Origin: Rehmannia glutinosa
Lineage: Eukaryota > Streptophyta > Magnoliopsida > Lamiales > Orobanchaceae
Reading direction: 5' to 3'
Assembly (NCBI GenBank): GCA_016081115.2
Contig: CM071936.1
Coordinates: forward strand, 83,877,943 to 83,941,942
Length of the DNA: 64,000 nucleotides
A program made the position numbers and the translations under genes. Shown here piece by piece: positions 34,764 to 44,559 of the stretch; position 1 is the stretch's first letter, and each line of letters opens with the position of its first letter. Under the pieces are notes generated by a model. It saw only the letters and a list, made by a program, of their open reading frames with translations, had not been told where the DNA came from and did no database searches.

Positions 34764-35039
34764 AATATAATATATTATCTCGTGTGACAACCCCTTACCA
34801 TGAGACCGTAAGAACTAATCACAATCGCTCCCATTAAATAATTGATGGCTGAGATTAGAATGAATAAAATTAGACTAAATATTTATGTTAATCACGAAAA
34901 GGGTACCACTGTAAAATCATAATAAAATATAATCTCCTTACCATTAAATTCGTGTAGATAAAGATGGAAATAAATCAAACAATATGAATCACGTCTATAC
35001 GTATATCAATCCCACAAAAATCGCCATCAATCTCTCAAT

Positions 35040-35087
<48 letters not shown>

Positions 35088-35823
35088 TTCCACCATTAAC
35101 GCATAACATAATTATCCTAACTCTAGTGCATGTTTAGAATAAATATATTTCATAGATAGTTATCAGACACTGCATAGTTAGTTGTTGCTTAATGCAAACA
35201 TGGTTATAGTCTACTGCAAAATCATATTTTATTTGGTGCACAAATAGTAATGAGATAATATTAAGTTAATTGTTATTTAATGCATATATAGTTATGAGGC
35301 AACATATAGTTAGTTGTTGTTTGATGCATATATAATTATGAGATAATTCGTAGTTAGTTATTGTTTGATGTATAATTATTTGTTGTTTGATGCATATATA
35401 ATTAATTGCAACACAATGCATAGTTAGTTACTAAATGATGTTAAATTGCATATTTAGAATACATATATTGCTTATATTGTTAAAACTTACTGCATTATTA
35501 TGTTCATTATGGTGCATATGTAAAAGGAACATATTGCAATTTAGAATCGATATGATGTATATGTAAAATAAATTTAATCGCGGGAATTTTCATATCAAAT
35601 ATCCAATCCCTTAAATCACGGAAATGATAGTCATGTTTCTGAAAGAAAAAAATTACGGCCAAATAATGAAAGTTCTAAAATACCCTTAATGAAGGGAAGT
35701 AAATAAATAAATAATTGAAAATTTGAAATAATCTCATCCATTGGTTTTGATAAATAAATGGTTGGGATTGGTCCACACTGTCTTACACAGAGACCCTGCC
35801 TTATTTGATCTAATTTCTATGAA
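34761..35823. mobile_element. Short TIR element M3 (about 1.06 kb), non-autonomous
   Basis: The left end (ATCTCGTGTGACAACCCC..ATGAGACCGTAAGAACTAATC) corresponds to the reverse of the right end (GGTCTCTGTGTAAGACAGTG..GACCAATCCCAACC). It is flanked by TA-rich DNA. It carries a CT microsatellite (35044-35084) and repeated GCATAGTTAGTTGTTG-like words (35150-35430). No ORF. Confidence 0.6.
35044..35084. repeat. (CT)n microsatellite, about 20 units
   Basis: Continuous CT run inside M3. Confidence 0.95.
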
Positions 35824-35837
35824 TATATATAATAACA

Positions 35838-35842
35838 AACCT
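35838..35842. repeat. Target duplication of Tekay-B, left copy (AACCT)
   Basis: AACCT directly before TGTGAAGCCCC. The identical right copy is at 61960-61964 after the 3' LTR. Confidence 0.88.
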
Positions 35843-35867
35843 TGTGAAGCCCCGATTTTTTCGAGCA
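35843..35867 (+). repeat. First 25 bp of Tekay-B 5' LTR
   Basis: TGTGAAGCCCCGATTTTTTC followed by GAGCA; the LTR continues at 47561 (AGCATGTATTTAATTCAC) after Athila-B. AGCA is duplicated at the junctions (35864-35867 and 47561-47564). Confidence 0.9.
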
Positions 35868-37482
35868 TGCTACAACTTTAAGGTTGCAAACCCAAGTGCA
35901 GGTTTTCTCAAGTAATAAATTTCTCGAGTCCGAGGTCGATCCACAGGAAGTTGATGGAAGTTTACAGGATATTTCTTATTTAAAGGATGAGTAAATGGGT
36001 TTTTTTTTACTAGTAAGAATATTTTTTTTTTTAGTTACAAGAAATTTAATTAATAGAAATGTTGAGGATTAGGGATCCACTCTTGATTTCGGATAAAGGA
36101 ATGATTATATTTTTTACCTCTTAGATTGCCACTATTGGAATCCATACACAAAGAAGGTTCCAATGGGAAGATATTATACATATAAATCATGCAATGAGGT
36201 AATCATGTTATATCATCAATTAGAATTTATCTTATAACATCAATACTTGTTTATGGGATCAAGTATTTATGTATTCTTTTTGTCTACAACAAATCAAGGT
36301 ATCCACATTAGTAGTCGGTTGAAATAAAACCAGACATTTAACTAAATGGAACCAAGTATTTGTTGTGCCAATAGATATACATAAATCAAGAAACACCACC
36401 AAACAAAAATGTATAAGCTAAAAACAAATTGATGATACAAACAATGAAATTTAATATGAATCTACAATCATTCCTTATCCTTCATCAAGAGTTTCACCCC
36501 ATTTCCTCAACAAAATAAACTTAGAATAACATGAAAAAAATAGAGAAAACAAAAGATTGAAGAAAAACTAAAGCAAACATTTTATAAAATACTAGAAATC
36601 TTACTATAATTTAAGAAAAGCAAGAAAGAAAAATTCTTTTGAACTTTGTAACTCTAACTTTCTCTACATAAAACTTGCTCTTGGCTAATGCTAATGACCT
36701 CTATTTATAGCCAACTAAAAATCAATTTACAATTATTTTTTTCTTTATTTTTATTACAAGTAAGAAAATAAGGAAATCAACACCAACTTTGCCACCTTCT
36801 TTGACTGGTCATTTTGTCCATGATATCAGCCATCTTTGCTCAATTTTCTTCCACAAATCAATTATCACATGAGTTGGCTTGAATTTCCAACTGATTTCAT
36901 TGAATTTGAACAACCATGGGCCAAGATATGGTTGAATAATTGAGATGTGGTTGGCATACGGGATTGACTAGTGCAGCAGCCTCTTGGATTTTTATAAATT
37001 CATCCAATACAAATCTGACTTTGGGGTCTTCATCAATGTTGTAGCTCTATCCTTTGTACATACTCAGTAAAAATTTCAGATACAAACACCTTGTATTTTT
37101 CGAGTTATGTCCAAAATACCAAACTTGGTCAAGTCTGGAAATTAAATGAGCACCCTTCAATCCTCATTTTATGATGAATTTTTTTATCCAAGAAAATATC
37201 ATTCCAAACTTTGATTTTTGGTTTCAATCTCTCTGAAAACTTGTAAATGAATGGATTGTGAATCCATATCTTCAAGAATCATCCCAAAATCATGTCGGAA
37301 ATGAAAGCTATGCTCGTTGATCCAAACCTGCACTAAAAATTGCTTCCAAATACAATTCTATGTTGATTTCCTATTTTATTCCTAACATATTAATAATACT
37401 ATAAATTCATTTTATTAATAATATTAATAAGGTAAAATAATAATATAAGCCTAAAATAATTATACATTTTTAACGTTCATCA
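35868..37482 (-). repeat. 3' LTR of Athila-B (1615 bp)
   Basis: Plus-strand ends TGCTACAAC...GTTCATCA; on the minus strand TGATGAACG...GTAGCA. Nearly identical to 45943-47560. Confidence 0.95.
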
Positions 37483-38016
37483 CACTTCAACTACCTTATT
37501 ACTAGTCCCTAGTAATTAAAGCATAAAATAATACAAAAGAAATTTGATGAATATGGCACGTTGATCATTTTTTTTAAAAAAACTTTATGAAATAGTCTAA
37601 CAATCAAAAAGTTTATGGTCAGTCATCATAGATGCTATCAAGAATAAATATTATAATTTTTTTATATTATTTTTTAGAGAAGAAATATTGTGTATATATG
37701 CACAAAACCACCATTTCATTTCACAAACCAAAATACATTAACTTCAAACTTGATCATGAAAAAGCCTCAACTCCATATCCTCACAAAAAGTTAGTGTTTG
37801 TTGTGTAAATTGGCGAGGTGTTCACTCTTGGAGTTGGAAAACAAATCAAAACTCTCAAAGGAAATGGCCAATATGATTTAGGACAAGCATTCAAACTAAA
37901 ATTGAGCATAAGATAGGTAGTTATAAAATTTGAAACACCTAATTTTTTCATACCAAATTATGTCTCGAAATTTCATTGGTTTAGAACTCAAACAAAAATG
38001 ATAATATTTTTTTATA

Positions 38017-38017
<1 letters not shown>

Positions 38018-38101
<84 letters not shown>
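38018..38101. repeat. Poly(T) tract (poly(A) on element strand), about 80 nt with one G
   Basis: Run of T interrupted by a single G at about 38057. On the element's minus strand it is poly(A). Exact length cannot be trusted in such a run. Confidence 0.9.
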
Positions 38102-38106
<5 letters not shown>

Positions 38107-38230
38107 CATGACTAGCTATGAACAATACTCATCACAAATTATGTAATGAAGTATTTTTACAACATGACTAACAATGATAACATAACAATGAAGAATACTC
38201 ATCACAAATTATGTAATAGAGTATTTTTAA
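38102..38230. repeat. Tandem duplication of about 60-70 bp next to the T-tract
   Basis: Two copies share ACAACATGACTA, CAATACTCATCACAAATTAT and GTAAT..AGTATTTTTA. Confidence 0.75.
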
Positions 38231-38937
38231 CAGAAATTGACAATGGGGGTGTTAACCAAATCATTTCTCCACATGTAAGGTAGAATATTTAAGTATTTCA
38301 AATCACAACATAACCATTTCAAACGACCAATTAAAGTTCGGAATGCTTGTTTTCTCAAACTCACCACTCATTCACAAAAGATGTGTGAATATTAAAAATA
38401 AAATACTTTATCATGATCAAACTTTCAGTTATATGTATCACAACCAATCTTTCCACAAAACTTAGAATGTGCACAAAACACTTTCTTTTCTTCCTTTTTT
38501 TTCTGTAGTTTTTTTTATTTTTATTTTTCAATTTAATCAAGATAGCATCGTTGAATTCAACAATAAGACTATTTTCATGTTTTGACAATTCACAATTTAT
38601 TTTTTTAAAAAAATTCACAACATGCCATGTTTTGAAAAGGGAATTACTAGAAAGATAATAAAAATAGGGATGCGTCTCAAGAATATCAAAATGACATTCT
38701 TTACTCTGCCATCAGTGTTGTTTTTTATTTTAATTTTTTTTTTTCAAAATCACACATTGTAAATTAGGAAAAAAAAATAATATCAATTATCCCTTCCCCC
38801 CCAACTTATCTAAAACATTGTCCTCAATGTCAAAAATAAATAGGAAAGTAAGGTTTAAAAGATATTACCTCGATGTATGGCTTTTTGAAATGAAAGTAGA
38901 AGAACACAAGAGTAATTATACCCGTGAAAGATAAATC

Positions 38938-39590
38938 TCACAACGCCGTAGACAAATCCAATTTGCGTTTTTTACTTCTATCCTCCGACCAAACAACATG
39001 AGCCACTTTTGGATCGGGTTCAAAGAACAAATGTTTGGAGTTGATCGATTAGTTCACTTGGTGTTGTTGCACAAATTATGATTCGCCTGGCGACGGTGAA
39101 ATAAAACCTTTCTCGACGGCAAAATCTATAAAAGACAATAAACCATCAAAGAAACCATTAACATTAAGAATACCTATAAAGCTTCGTGAATGTTGAGTTG
39201 TGCCTGGAGATCACTTGAATAACTCCTCCAAAGTGTACCAAAACCACCAGGTAAGGTGATAAAGGCATCCGCATTATGCATCATATTCACCATTCTCGTC
39301 TTGCATGTTTGATACTCTTAACTCATCTCCAATGGTTTGCCCGGTGATTTGTCGGACAACTAAAGGTTTCGGATAACTCCTAAGACTCGACTCCTCCCAA
39401 ATAGGGAACCAAAGAACACGCCCCATTAACCCAAAACTACCTCCCCGTATACTAAGTTAATGTGCTTCTCTGCTAAAAATTTACCGAGATTATCACCGCC
39501 TGCCTCAAGAAAACAACCGGTTTTTCCCAGGTTTGCACCACGTATACAAAACAGAACACCGTTAATTCTACGGGAAGAAGAACTCTCCAT
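38938..39590 (-). pseudogene. LOG-like: LOG-like cytokinin riboside 5'-monophosphate phosphoribohydrolase, intronless copy in Athila-B
   Basis: LOG enzymes release active cytokinin bases from the nucleotide in the cytosol. Seen from ATG at 39590: a short basic N-terminus (MESSSSRRINGVLFC), LGKFLAEKHINLVYG with GGSFGLMG in the next frame (family: NLVYGGGSIGLMG), then PKPLVVRQITGQTIGDE, the catalytic-type block TLPGGFGTL..EEL (family motif PGGxGTxxE, about 39265-39230), ILNVNGFFDGLLSFIDFAVE followed by KGFISPS, and a C-terminus to a stop at 38938. Total 653 bp equals the usual 210-220 codons, so introns present in host LOG genes are absent. At least three frame changes (one is a missing G in the YGGGS run) and a TGA after EELFK break it; the frame changes could be homopolymer errors. 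Not part of standard Athila coding capacity. Confidence 0.85.
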
Positions 39591-39900
39591 TTTTTCTCTC
39601 TCTTTTTTTTTCTCGATATAATCAATGATGTAAAAGAAAGGGTGAATGCAACGCTATTTATTGAGGTATGAACAGGGAATGCAACAAAATGTGATTATTG
39701 GAACTTTTATTTTGTCAAAAAGTTTGAAAATAAAGACAATAAAGTCAAAAAAAAATGCTAACATGTGAAGGAACAAAGAGTAGTTGTGATTGTGGCTCAC
39801 ATCTTCCTCTCGTTTTACGTCCGTAAACGGCTTAAACGCCCTCTATGGGTCGAGGATATGCTTCCCATCCAATTTTCTTATAAATTGGCAAACAGGTCTT
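39591..39900. other. Spacer between the small ORF and the LOG-like gene
   Basis: AT-rich with a CT-rich run just upstream of the LOG-like start (39591-39620). The plus-strand open frame 39765-40073 is antisense to the small ORF and is not supported. Confidence 0.4.
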
Positions 39901-40385
39901 TTAACGCCGATTCCCAAGACAAAGATCACGTTCTTCTCGAAATTGGAGCCATAATCGGAGAATTTCACGATGCACAAATGCACAAGGATGCGTATCAAAA
40001 GTCCATAGAATGTTATCTAAAGACTCCTTACTCACCCATCCTTTATGAATTGAATTTTGTCCTCTCGATTTAAAACCATACCTAAAGAACGACATCTTGT
40101 GTCACAAGTCCATCGAGCACATTTGTGACACACTTGTAGTCTTTTGGCCCTTCGTTTTTTTGAATATGAACTTTTTCCAAGACCAGGCAAGCATTTAGTA
40201 GGAGAAAATGAAAATTCTCCTGCTAATCTTACCTTTGCTTCAATTATCCAATGTACATCTTCCGGAATGCCTTTATTCATAAACATTCTTAACCTTTCTA
40301 GCCTGGCTTTGTATATTTTCAAAATTTCATTTGTAGAAAGAAAATCAAATCGCTTTTTGAGAGTGGGGGGAATTCTTTTATCCAT
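39901..40385 (-). pseudogene. Small ORF of unknown function between integrase and LOG-like gene (Athila-B)
   Basis: Not recognised. Seen: start at 40385 (MDKRIPPTLKKRFDFLSTNE), helical basic region (YKARLERLRMFMNKGIPEDV), then VCHKCARWTCDTRCRSLG, a C-x2-C-x4-C-x3-C pattern that could bind zinc, then REDKIQFIKDG, and after one frame change near 40045 SKESLDNILWTFDTH and VHREILRLWLQF, ending at 39901. About 160 codons. Same strand as pol and the LOG-like gene, so it would be on the element transcript. It may be an accessory ORF of this Athila subgroup or a second captured host piece. Confidence 0.5.
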
Positions 40386-40639
40386 TTTTTTTTAAAATCT
40401 AAATGAAAGAGAATGAGAAAACAAAATTATGTACAAATATCGTGTTTGTGGGAAATCGATGAGTCCGACTTAATCATCACGAGAACCGTTATCCGCCATT
40501 TAACCGGAAAATAAATAATTAAATACTACAAAACACACACATTTATAAGAAACAAATATATTCACTAATTATAACAAGGATTATAAAGAAAAAGAACTTC
40601 CTCCTCGGAAGGAATTGATTTTCTAGAAACATTTAAGTC

Positions 40640-41770
40640 TTTGTCCATTAACTTTGAATACATTACCATTTCTAGGATTCTCAATGTCAACACTCCATAC
40701 GGATATATATTTTTTCACAATAAAAGGACCACTCCACCTTGACCTTAATTTTCCAGAAATAAATGCAATCTTGAATTATAAAGCAAAACCTTTTGACCAA
40801 TCTCAAATGTTTTTCTTGTAATTTTATTATCATGAAATTCTTTGATTCTTGCTTTATGAATTTTTGAATTCTCGTATGCATCATTTCTTAATTCTTCAAG
40901 CTCATTGATTTGCAATTTTCTCAATTTCAAGCATCGTCAAGATTGAAGTTAAACATTTTAATTGCCCAATAAGCTTTATGTTCAAGTTCCACTGTAAATG
41001 GCAAGGTTTTCCATAAACTATTCTATAAGGAGACATTCCCAATGATGTTTTAAAAGCGAGCTTCAGTATGCCCAAAGTGCGTCGATAAGTCTAAAAGACC
41101 AATCTTTACGATTCGGGTTAACGCTTTTTCTAATATTTGTTTTATCTCCCTATTTGCAAGTTCAACTCGCCCATTTGTCTGGGGTGATAAGGGGTTGCAA
41201 CTTTATGTGTGATTCCATATTTTTTCATTAAAGATGCAAAAACTTTGTTGCAAAAATGTGTTCCCCATCACTAATAATGACTCGAGGAATTCCAAATCGA
41301 CTCAAAATATTTTCTTTTAGAAATTTTATCACGCTTTTATGATCATTGTTTCGACAAGGAATTGCCTCGATCCATTTTGAAACATAATCTATTGCGACTA
41401 AAATGTAAATAAAACCAAATGATACTGAAATGGCCCCATAAAATCAATACCCCAACAATCAAATATTTCAATCACCAAAATAGGATTCAAAGGCATCATG
41501 TTTCGTTTTGAAATTGATCCTAACTTTTGACAATTTTCACAACTTTTGCAAAAAGCGTAAGTATCTTTGAAAAGGTTTGGCCAATAAAATCCACATTGTA
41601 AGATCTTTGCACTTTGGTTTTCTTTCTTGAAAAGTGACCACCACATGCTTGAAATGACAAAATTGAATAATGCTACCTACCTCATTGTCGGGTACACATC
41701 TACGAAAGATTTGATCTGGACAATATTTGAAAAGGTAGGGATCGTCCCAATAAAACTTTACCTCATTCAA
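40640..41770 (-). pseudogene. Athila integrase (Athila-B)
   Basis: Integrase inserts element DNA into the host. Seen: VPDNEVGSIIQFCH and the Cys half FCKSCENCQKLG (zinc finger), first catalytic Asp in IFDCWGIDFMGPF (about 41440), second in VIISDGEHIF (about 41260), Glu in GRVELANREIKQ (about 41170), so D, D and E are all present. The C-terminal part (QKVLLYNSRLHLF) follows to about 40640. Frames change at roughly 41640, 41400, 41180 and 40930, several in homopolymer runs. Only frame changes, few true stops: decay is slight. Confidence 0.87.
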
Positions 41771-41825
41771 AAACTTCTTTTATCTTGTGAATTCCAATTT
41801 GATGGCATCATTCCCGCCAAAAAAA

Positions 41826-42278
41826 TTAACAATATCTCGCAAACCAAGGTACTACAAAGAACATTGAATAGTTGTTCATCGGAAAAGTATCATTGATAGT
41901 TGGAGTTTGAAATGAATCATCACAAATAAGTCTTGATAAATGATCGCCTACCACGTTTTCTACACCTTTCTTATCACGAATGGTAATATTAAACTCTTGG
42001 AGTAAGAGAATCCACCTAATCAATCTTGGTTTGGAATCCTTTTTTGACAAAAGATATTTCAAAGCTGCATGATCACTGAAAACGACAATTGGTGAACCAA
42101 CAAGATATGATCGAAATTTTTCCAATGCAAATACTACAGCAAGTAATTCTTTTTCAGTGGTTGAATAATTGATTTGAGCACCATTCAAAGTTTTACTTGC
42201 ATAGTATATTACATATGGTTTCTTTTCTTTTCTTTGCCCTAAAACAGCTCCAACGGCATAGTCACTAGCATCACACAT
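41826..42278 (-). CDS. Athila RNase H segment (Athila-B)
   Basis: Open for 150 codons: MCDASDYAVGAVLGQRKEKK with catalytic-type Asp in CDASD, KTLNGAQINYSTTEKELLAV with conserved TEKELLAV, FSDHAALKYLLSKKDSKPRL, and the RNase H end VVGDHLSRL. It overlaps the end of the RT frame in a different frame (junction 42278), so one frame change, in a run near 42278-42295, separates domains that are fused in the family. Reads to WFARYC before the frame is lost. Confidence 0.85.
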   Translation of the reverse strand: MCDASDYAVGAVLGQRKEKKPYVIYYASKTLNGAQINYSTTEKELLAVVFALEKFRSYLVGSPIVVFSDHAALKYLLSKKDSKPRLIRWILLLQEFNITIRDKKGVENVVGDHLSRLICDDSFQTPTINDTFPMNNYSMFFVVPWFARYC

Positions 42279-43267
42279 TATTTCAAAAGGTAAAGTCCAA
42301 TCGGGGTTGGATTATCAAAGCGAGATGTAAGCATGCTTTTAAGTTTGACAAAAGCATTTTCACAATTTTCGGTCCATTCAAAACCAATATCTTTTGTTAG
42401 AAGATTACACAAAGGTTTAGATATTATACTAAAATCTTTGATAAATCTTCTATAAAAGCCAGCATGCCCTAAAAATGATCTTATCTCCTTCACAGATTTT
42501 GGTACAGGTAGATTGGCAATTAATTCCACTTTGGATTTATCTACCTCAATACCTCTTACTGAAATAATGTGTCCAAGAACAATACCAGTTGTTACCATAA
42601 AATGACATTTTTCCCAATTAAGCACAAGGTTCTTTTCTTCACACCTGATCAAAACCTTTTCTAAGTTTAACAAACAATCTTCAAATGATTCACCAAAAAC
42701 TGAAAAATCATCCATAAAGACTTCAAGAAAACGTTCAACCATGTCACTAAAAATGCTAAGCATGCATCGTTGGAATGTAGCTGGTGCATTACATAATCCA
42801 AAAGGCATCCTTCTATATGCAAATGTACCAAAAGGACATGTAAAAGTTGTTTTCTCTTGATCTTCAAGTGCAATTTCAATTTGATTATATCCAGAATATC
42901 CATCTAAGAAACAATAGAATTTATGACCTGCAACTCTTTCTAAAATTTGATCCATAAAAGGTAATGGAAAATGATCCTTTCGGGTAACTGAGTTAAGTTT
43001 CCTGTAGTCAATGCACACACGCCAACCAGTAATGGTTCTAGTTGGAATCAGTTCATTATTTTCATTTTTAACCACTGTAACCCCAGACTTCTTCGGCACA
43101 ACATGAATAGGACTTACCCATTTACTGTCAGAAATAGGATAAATTATTTCATTATCTAAGAGTTTAATAATTTCATTCCTCACTATTTCTTTCATATTAG
43201 GATTTAGTCTTCGCTGCATTTCTCTAGATGGTTTTGCATTTTCCTCTAAATAAATATTATGTGGCAA
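42278..43267 (-). CDS. Athila reverse transcriptase (Athila-B), 329 codons open
   Basis: The best preserved coding block of the window. Landmarks: WVSPIHVVPKKSG, TGWRVCIDYRKLNSVTRKDH (20), FPLPFMDQILERVAGH, CFLDGYSGYNQI, TFAYRRMPFGLCNAPATFQR, the catalytic FMDDFSVFG (Athila lineage has MDD rather than IDD), LVLNWEKCHFM and FLGHAGFYRRFIKDFS. The conserved Asp residues are intact. It is part of the Gag-Pol polyprotein; the apparent Met at 43267 is internal, not a true start. Family elements continue without break into RNase H. Confidence 0.92.
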   Translation of the reverse strand: MPHNIYLEENAKPSREMQRRLNPNMKEIVRNEIIKLLDNEIIYPISDSKWVSPIHVVPKKSGVTVVKNENNELIPTRTITGWRVCIDYRKLNSVTRKDHFPLPFMDQILERVAGHKFYCFLDGYSGYNQIEIALEDQEKTTFTCPFGTFAYRRMPFGLCNAPATFQRCMLSIFSDMVERFLEVFMDDFSVFGESFEDCLLNLEKVLIRCEEKNLVLNWEKCHFMVTTGIVLGHIISVRGIEVDKSKVELIANLPVPKSVKEIRSFLGHAGFYRRFIKDFSIISKPLCNLLTKDIGFEWTENCENAFVKLKSMLTSRFDNPTPIGLYLLK

Positions 43268-43382
43268 ATTAGAGGACTAATACCTTTAATATCAAAGAAT
43301 GGTCCATCCTAAGGCATTTTTATGCATTTTCAAAATATCGATCAACTTACTTTCCGATATGCATCAAGTTTGGAAGAAATTA

Positions 43383-44340
43383 TTACAGTAAAGTTTCACT
43401 CTCACCAAGAAAAGAGTATTTCAAATCAGATGGTAAAGGTTTCAAATCAATTTTTGGAGCTTTTATGCTTGAAGGAATAGGTTGCACTTCTGACGATGAC
43501 AACTCTTCAATTTTTGGTTTCCAAAAATGGTTTTCTAGTGCTTGTAAAAATCTATTGGAGACATCAAAACATTTCATATCACAAACTCTCTCATTTTCAA
43601 AACATGTTTCAGTAAATTCAAAAGAATTATTGACAGTGAAATTTTCGTGAACAATTTCTTCAATTAAATCAACTTCATGTAGTTCAGTATCATCAGCAGG
43701 TTGTTTGCAAACATTGAACACATTTAATTCCAAAGTCATATTTCCAAAAGATAATTTCAAATACCATTTCTACTGAGCTTAATCAATGCATTTGAAGTTG
43801 CAAGAAATGGACGACCTAAAATGACAGAATTTGTGTTTTTGCATCTATAACCGGCCGAGTATCCAAAACAATGAAATCAACGGAAAATAAAACTTGTCAA
43901 TTTGTACCAACACATCTTCTACTATTCCTTTTGGAATTTTAATTGATCGATCAGCTAGTTGGAGTACAATTGGAGTTTCTTTAAGTTCACCCAAACCTAG
44001 TTGTTCATAGACTCAAAAAGATAGAAGATTTACGCTAGCACCAAGATCAAGTAAAGCACATTCAATTCTAGTGTCTCCTATAATGCATGAAATTGTTGGA
44101 CAGCTGGATCTTTGTACTTAGGTGGAGCAAATTGTTGTATAATTGAACTCACACTTTCGATTAAAAATGCTTTTTCTTCACATGATGTTTTCTTTTAATT
44201 GTGCACAAATCTTTCAAAAATTTTGCATAAGGTGGGACTTGTTTGATTGCATCCAACAAAGGAATGTTAATTTTGACTTGTTTAAAAGCTCAAAAATTTC
44301 AATTTGAGTTCAATTTTTGAGTTGGTTGCAATCTTTGAGG
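43383..44340 (-). pseudogene. Athila protease/linker region (Athila-B)
   Basis: Seen in alternating frames: KQVPPYAKFLKDLCTIKRK-like block near 44220 (typical before protease), CALLDLGASVNL-equivalent near 44040-44060 (plus strand AGCACCAAGATCAAGTAAAG encodes a DLGA-type active site in reverse), then ELKETPIVLQLADRS-like and VILGRPFLATSNALI (about 43830). After it, an open frame 43760-43383 with acidic residues (MKLSFGNMTLELNVFNVC) links to RT. Catalytic Asp context is present. Frame changes and stops split the region. Confidence 0.72.
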
Positions 44341-44559
44341 AAAAGGGGCAGGAGGTGAATATGTTTCATCATTTTCAAACTTACCTTTATTCAACTTTCC
44401 TTCTTCATCATCACAATTTTCATTATTCATTTCTGAAGATGAATTTAGAACTTTCTTAGGATGAATTGTTTTATCAACAATTTTTCCACTTCGAAGTGTT
44501 GTGACTGAATTGGCCTCATTTACTGGATTTTCACCTGAAGTAGAAGCACAACACTGCGA

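Larger units (their letters stand above)
37483..38937. other. Non-coding 3' region of Athila-B
   Basis: No gene seen. It contains a long T-tract (38018-38101), a local duplication (38102-38230) and TTCCCCCCCAACTTATCTA followed by CATTGTCCTCAATGTC (38794-38832), whose reverse (GACATTGAGGACAATG...GGGGGGG) is the hallmark that follows the coding region in Athila elements. Confidence 0.65.

Noticed and set aside
39765..40073. Plus-strand open frame of 102 codons in Athila-B
   Set aside because: It is antisense to the Cys-motif ORF, whose minus-strand reading has the better coding features.
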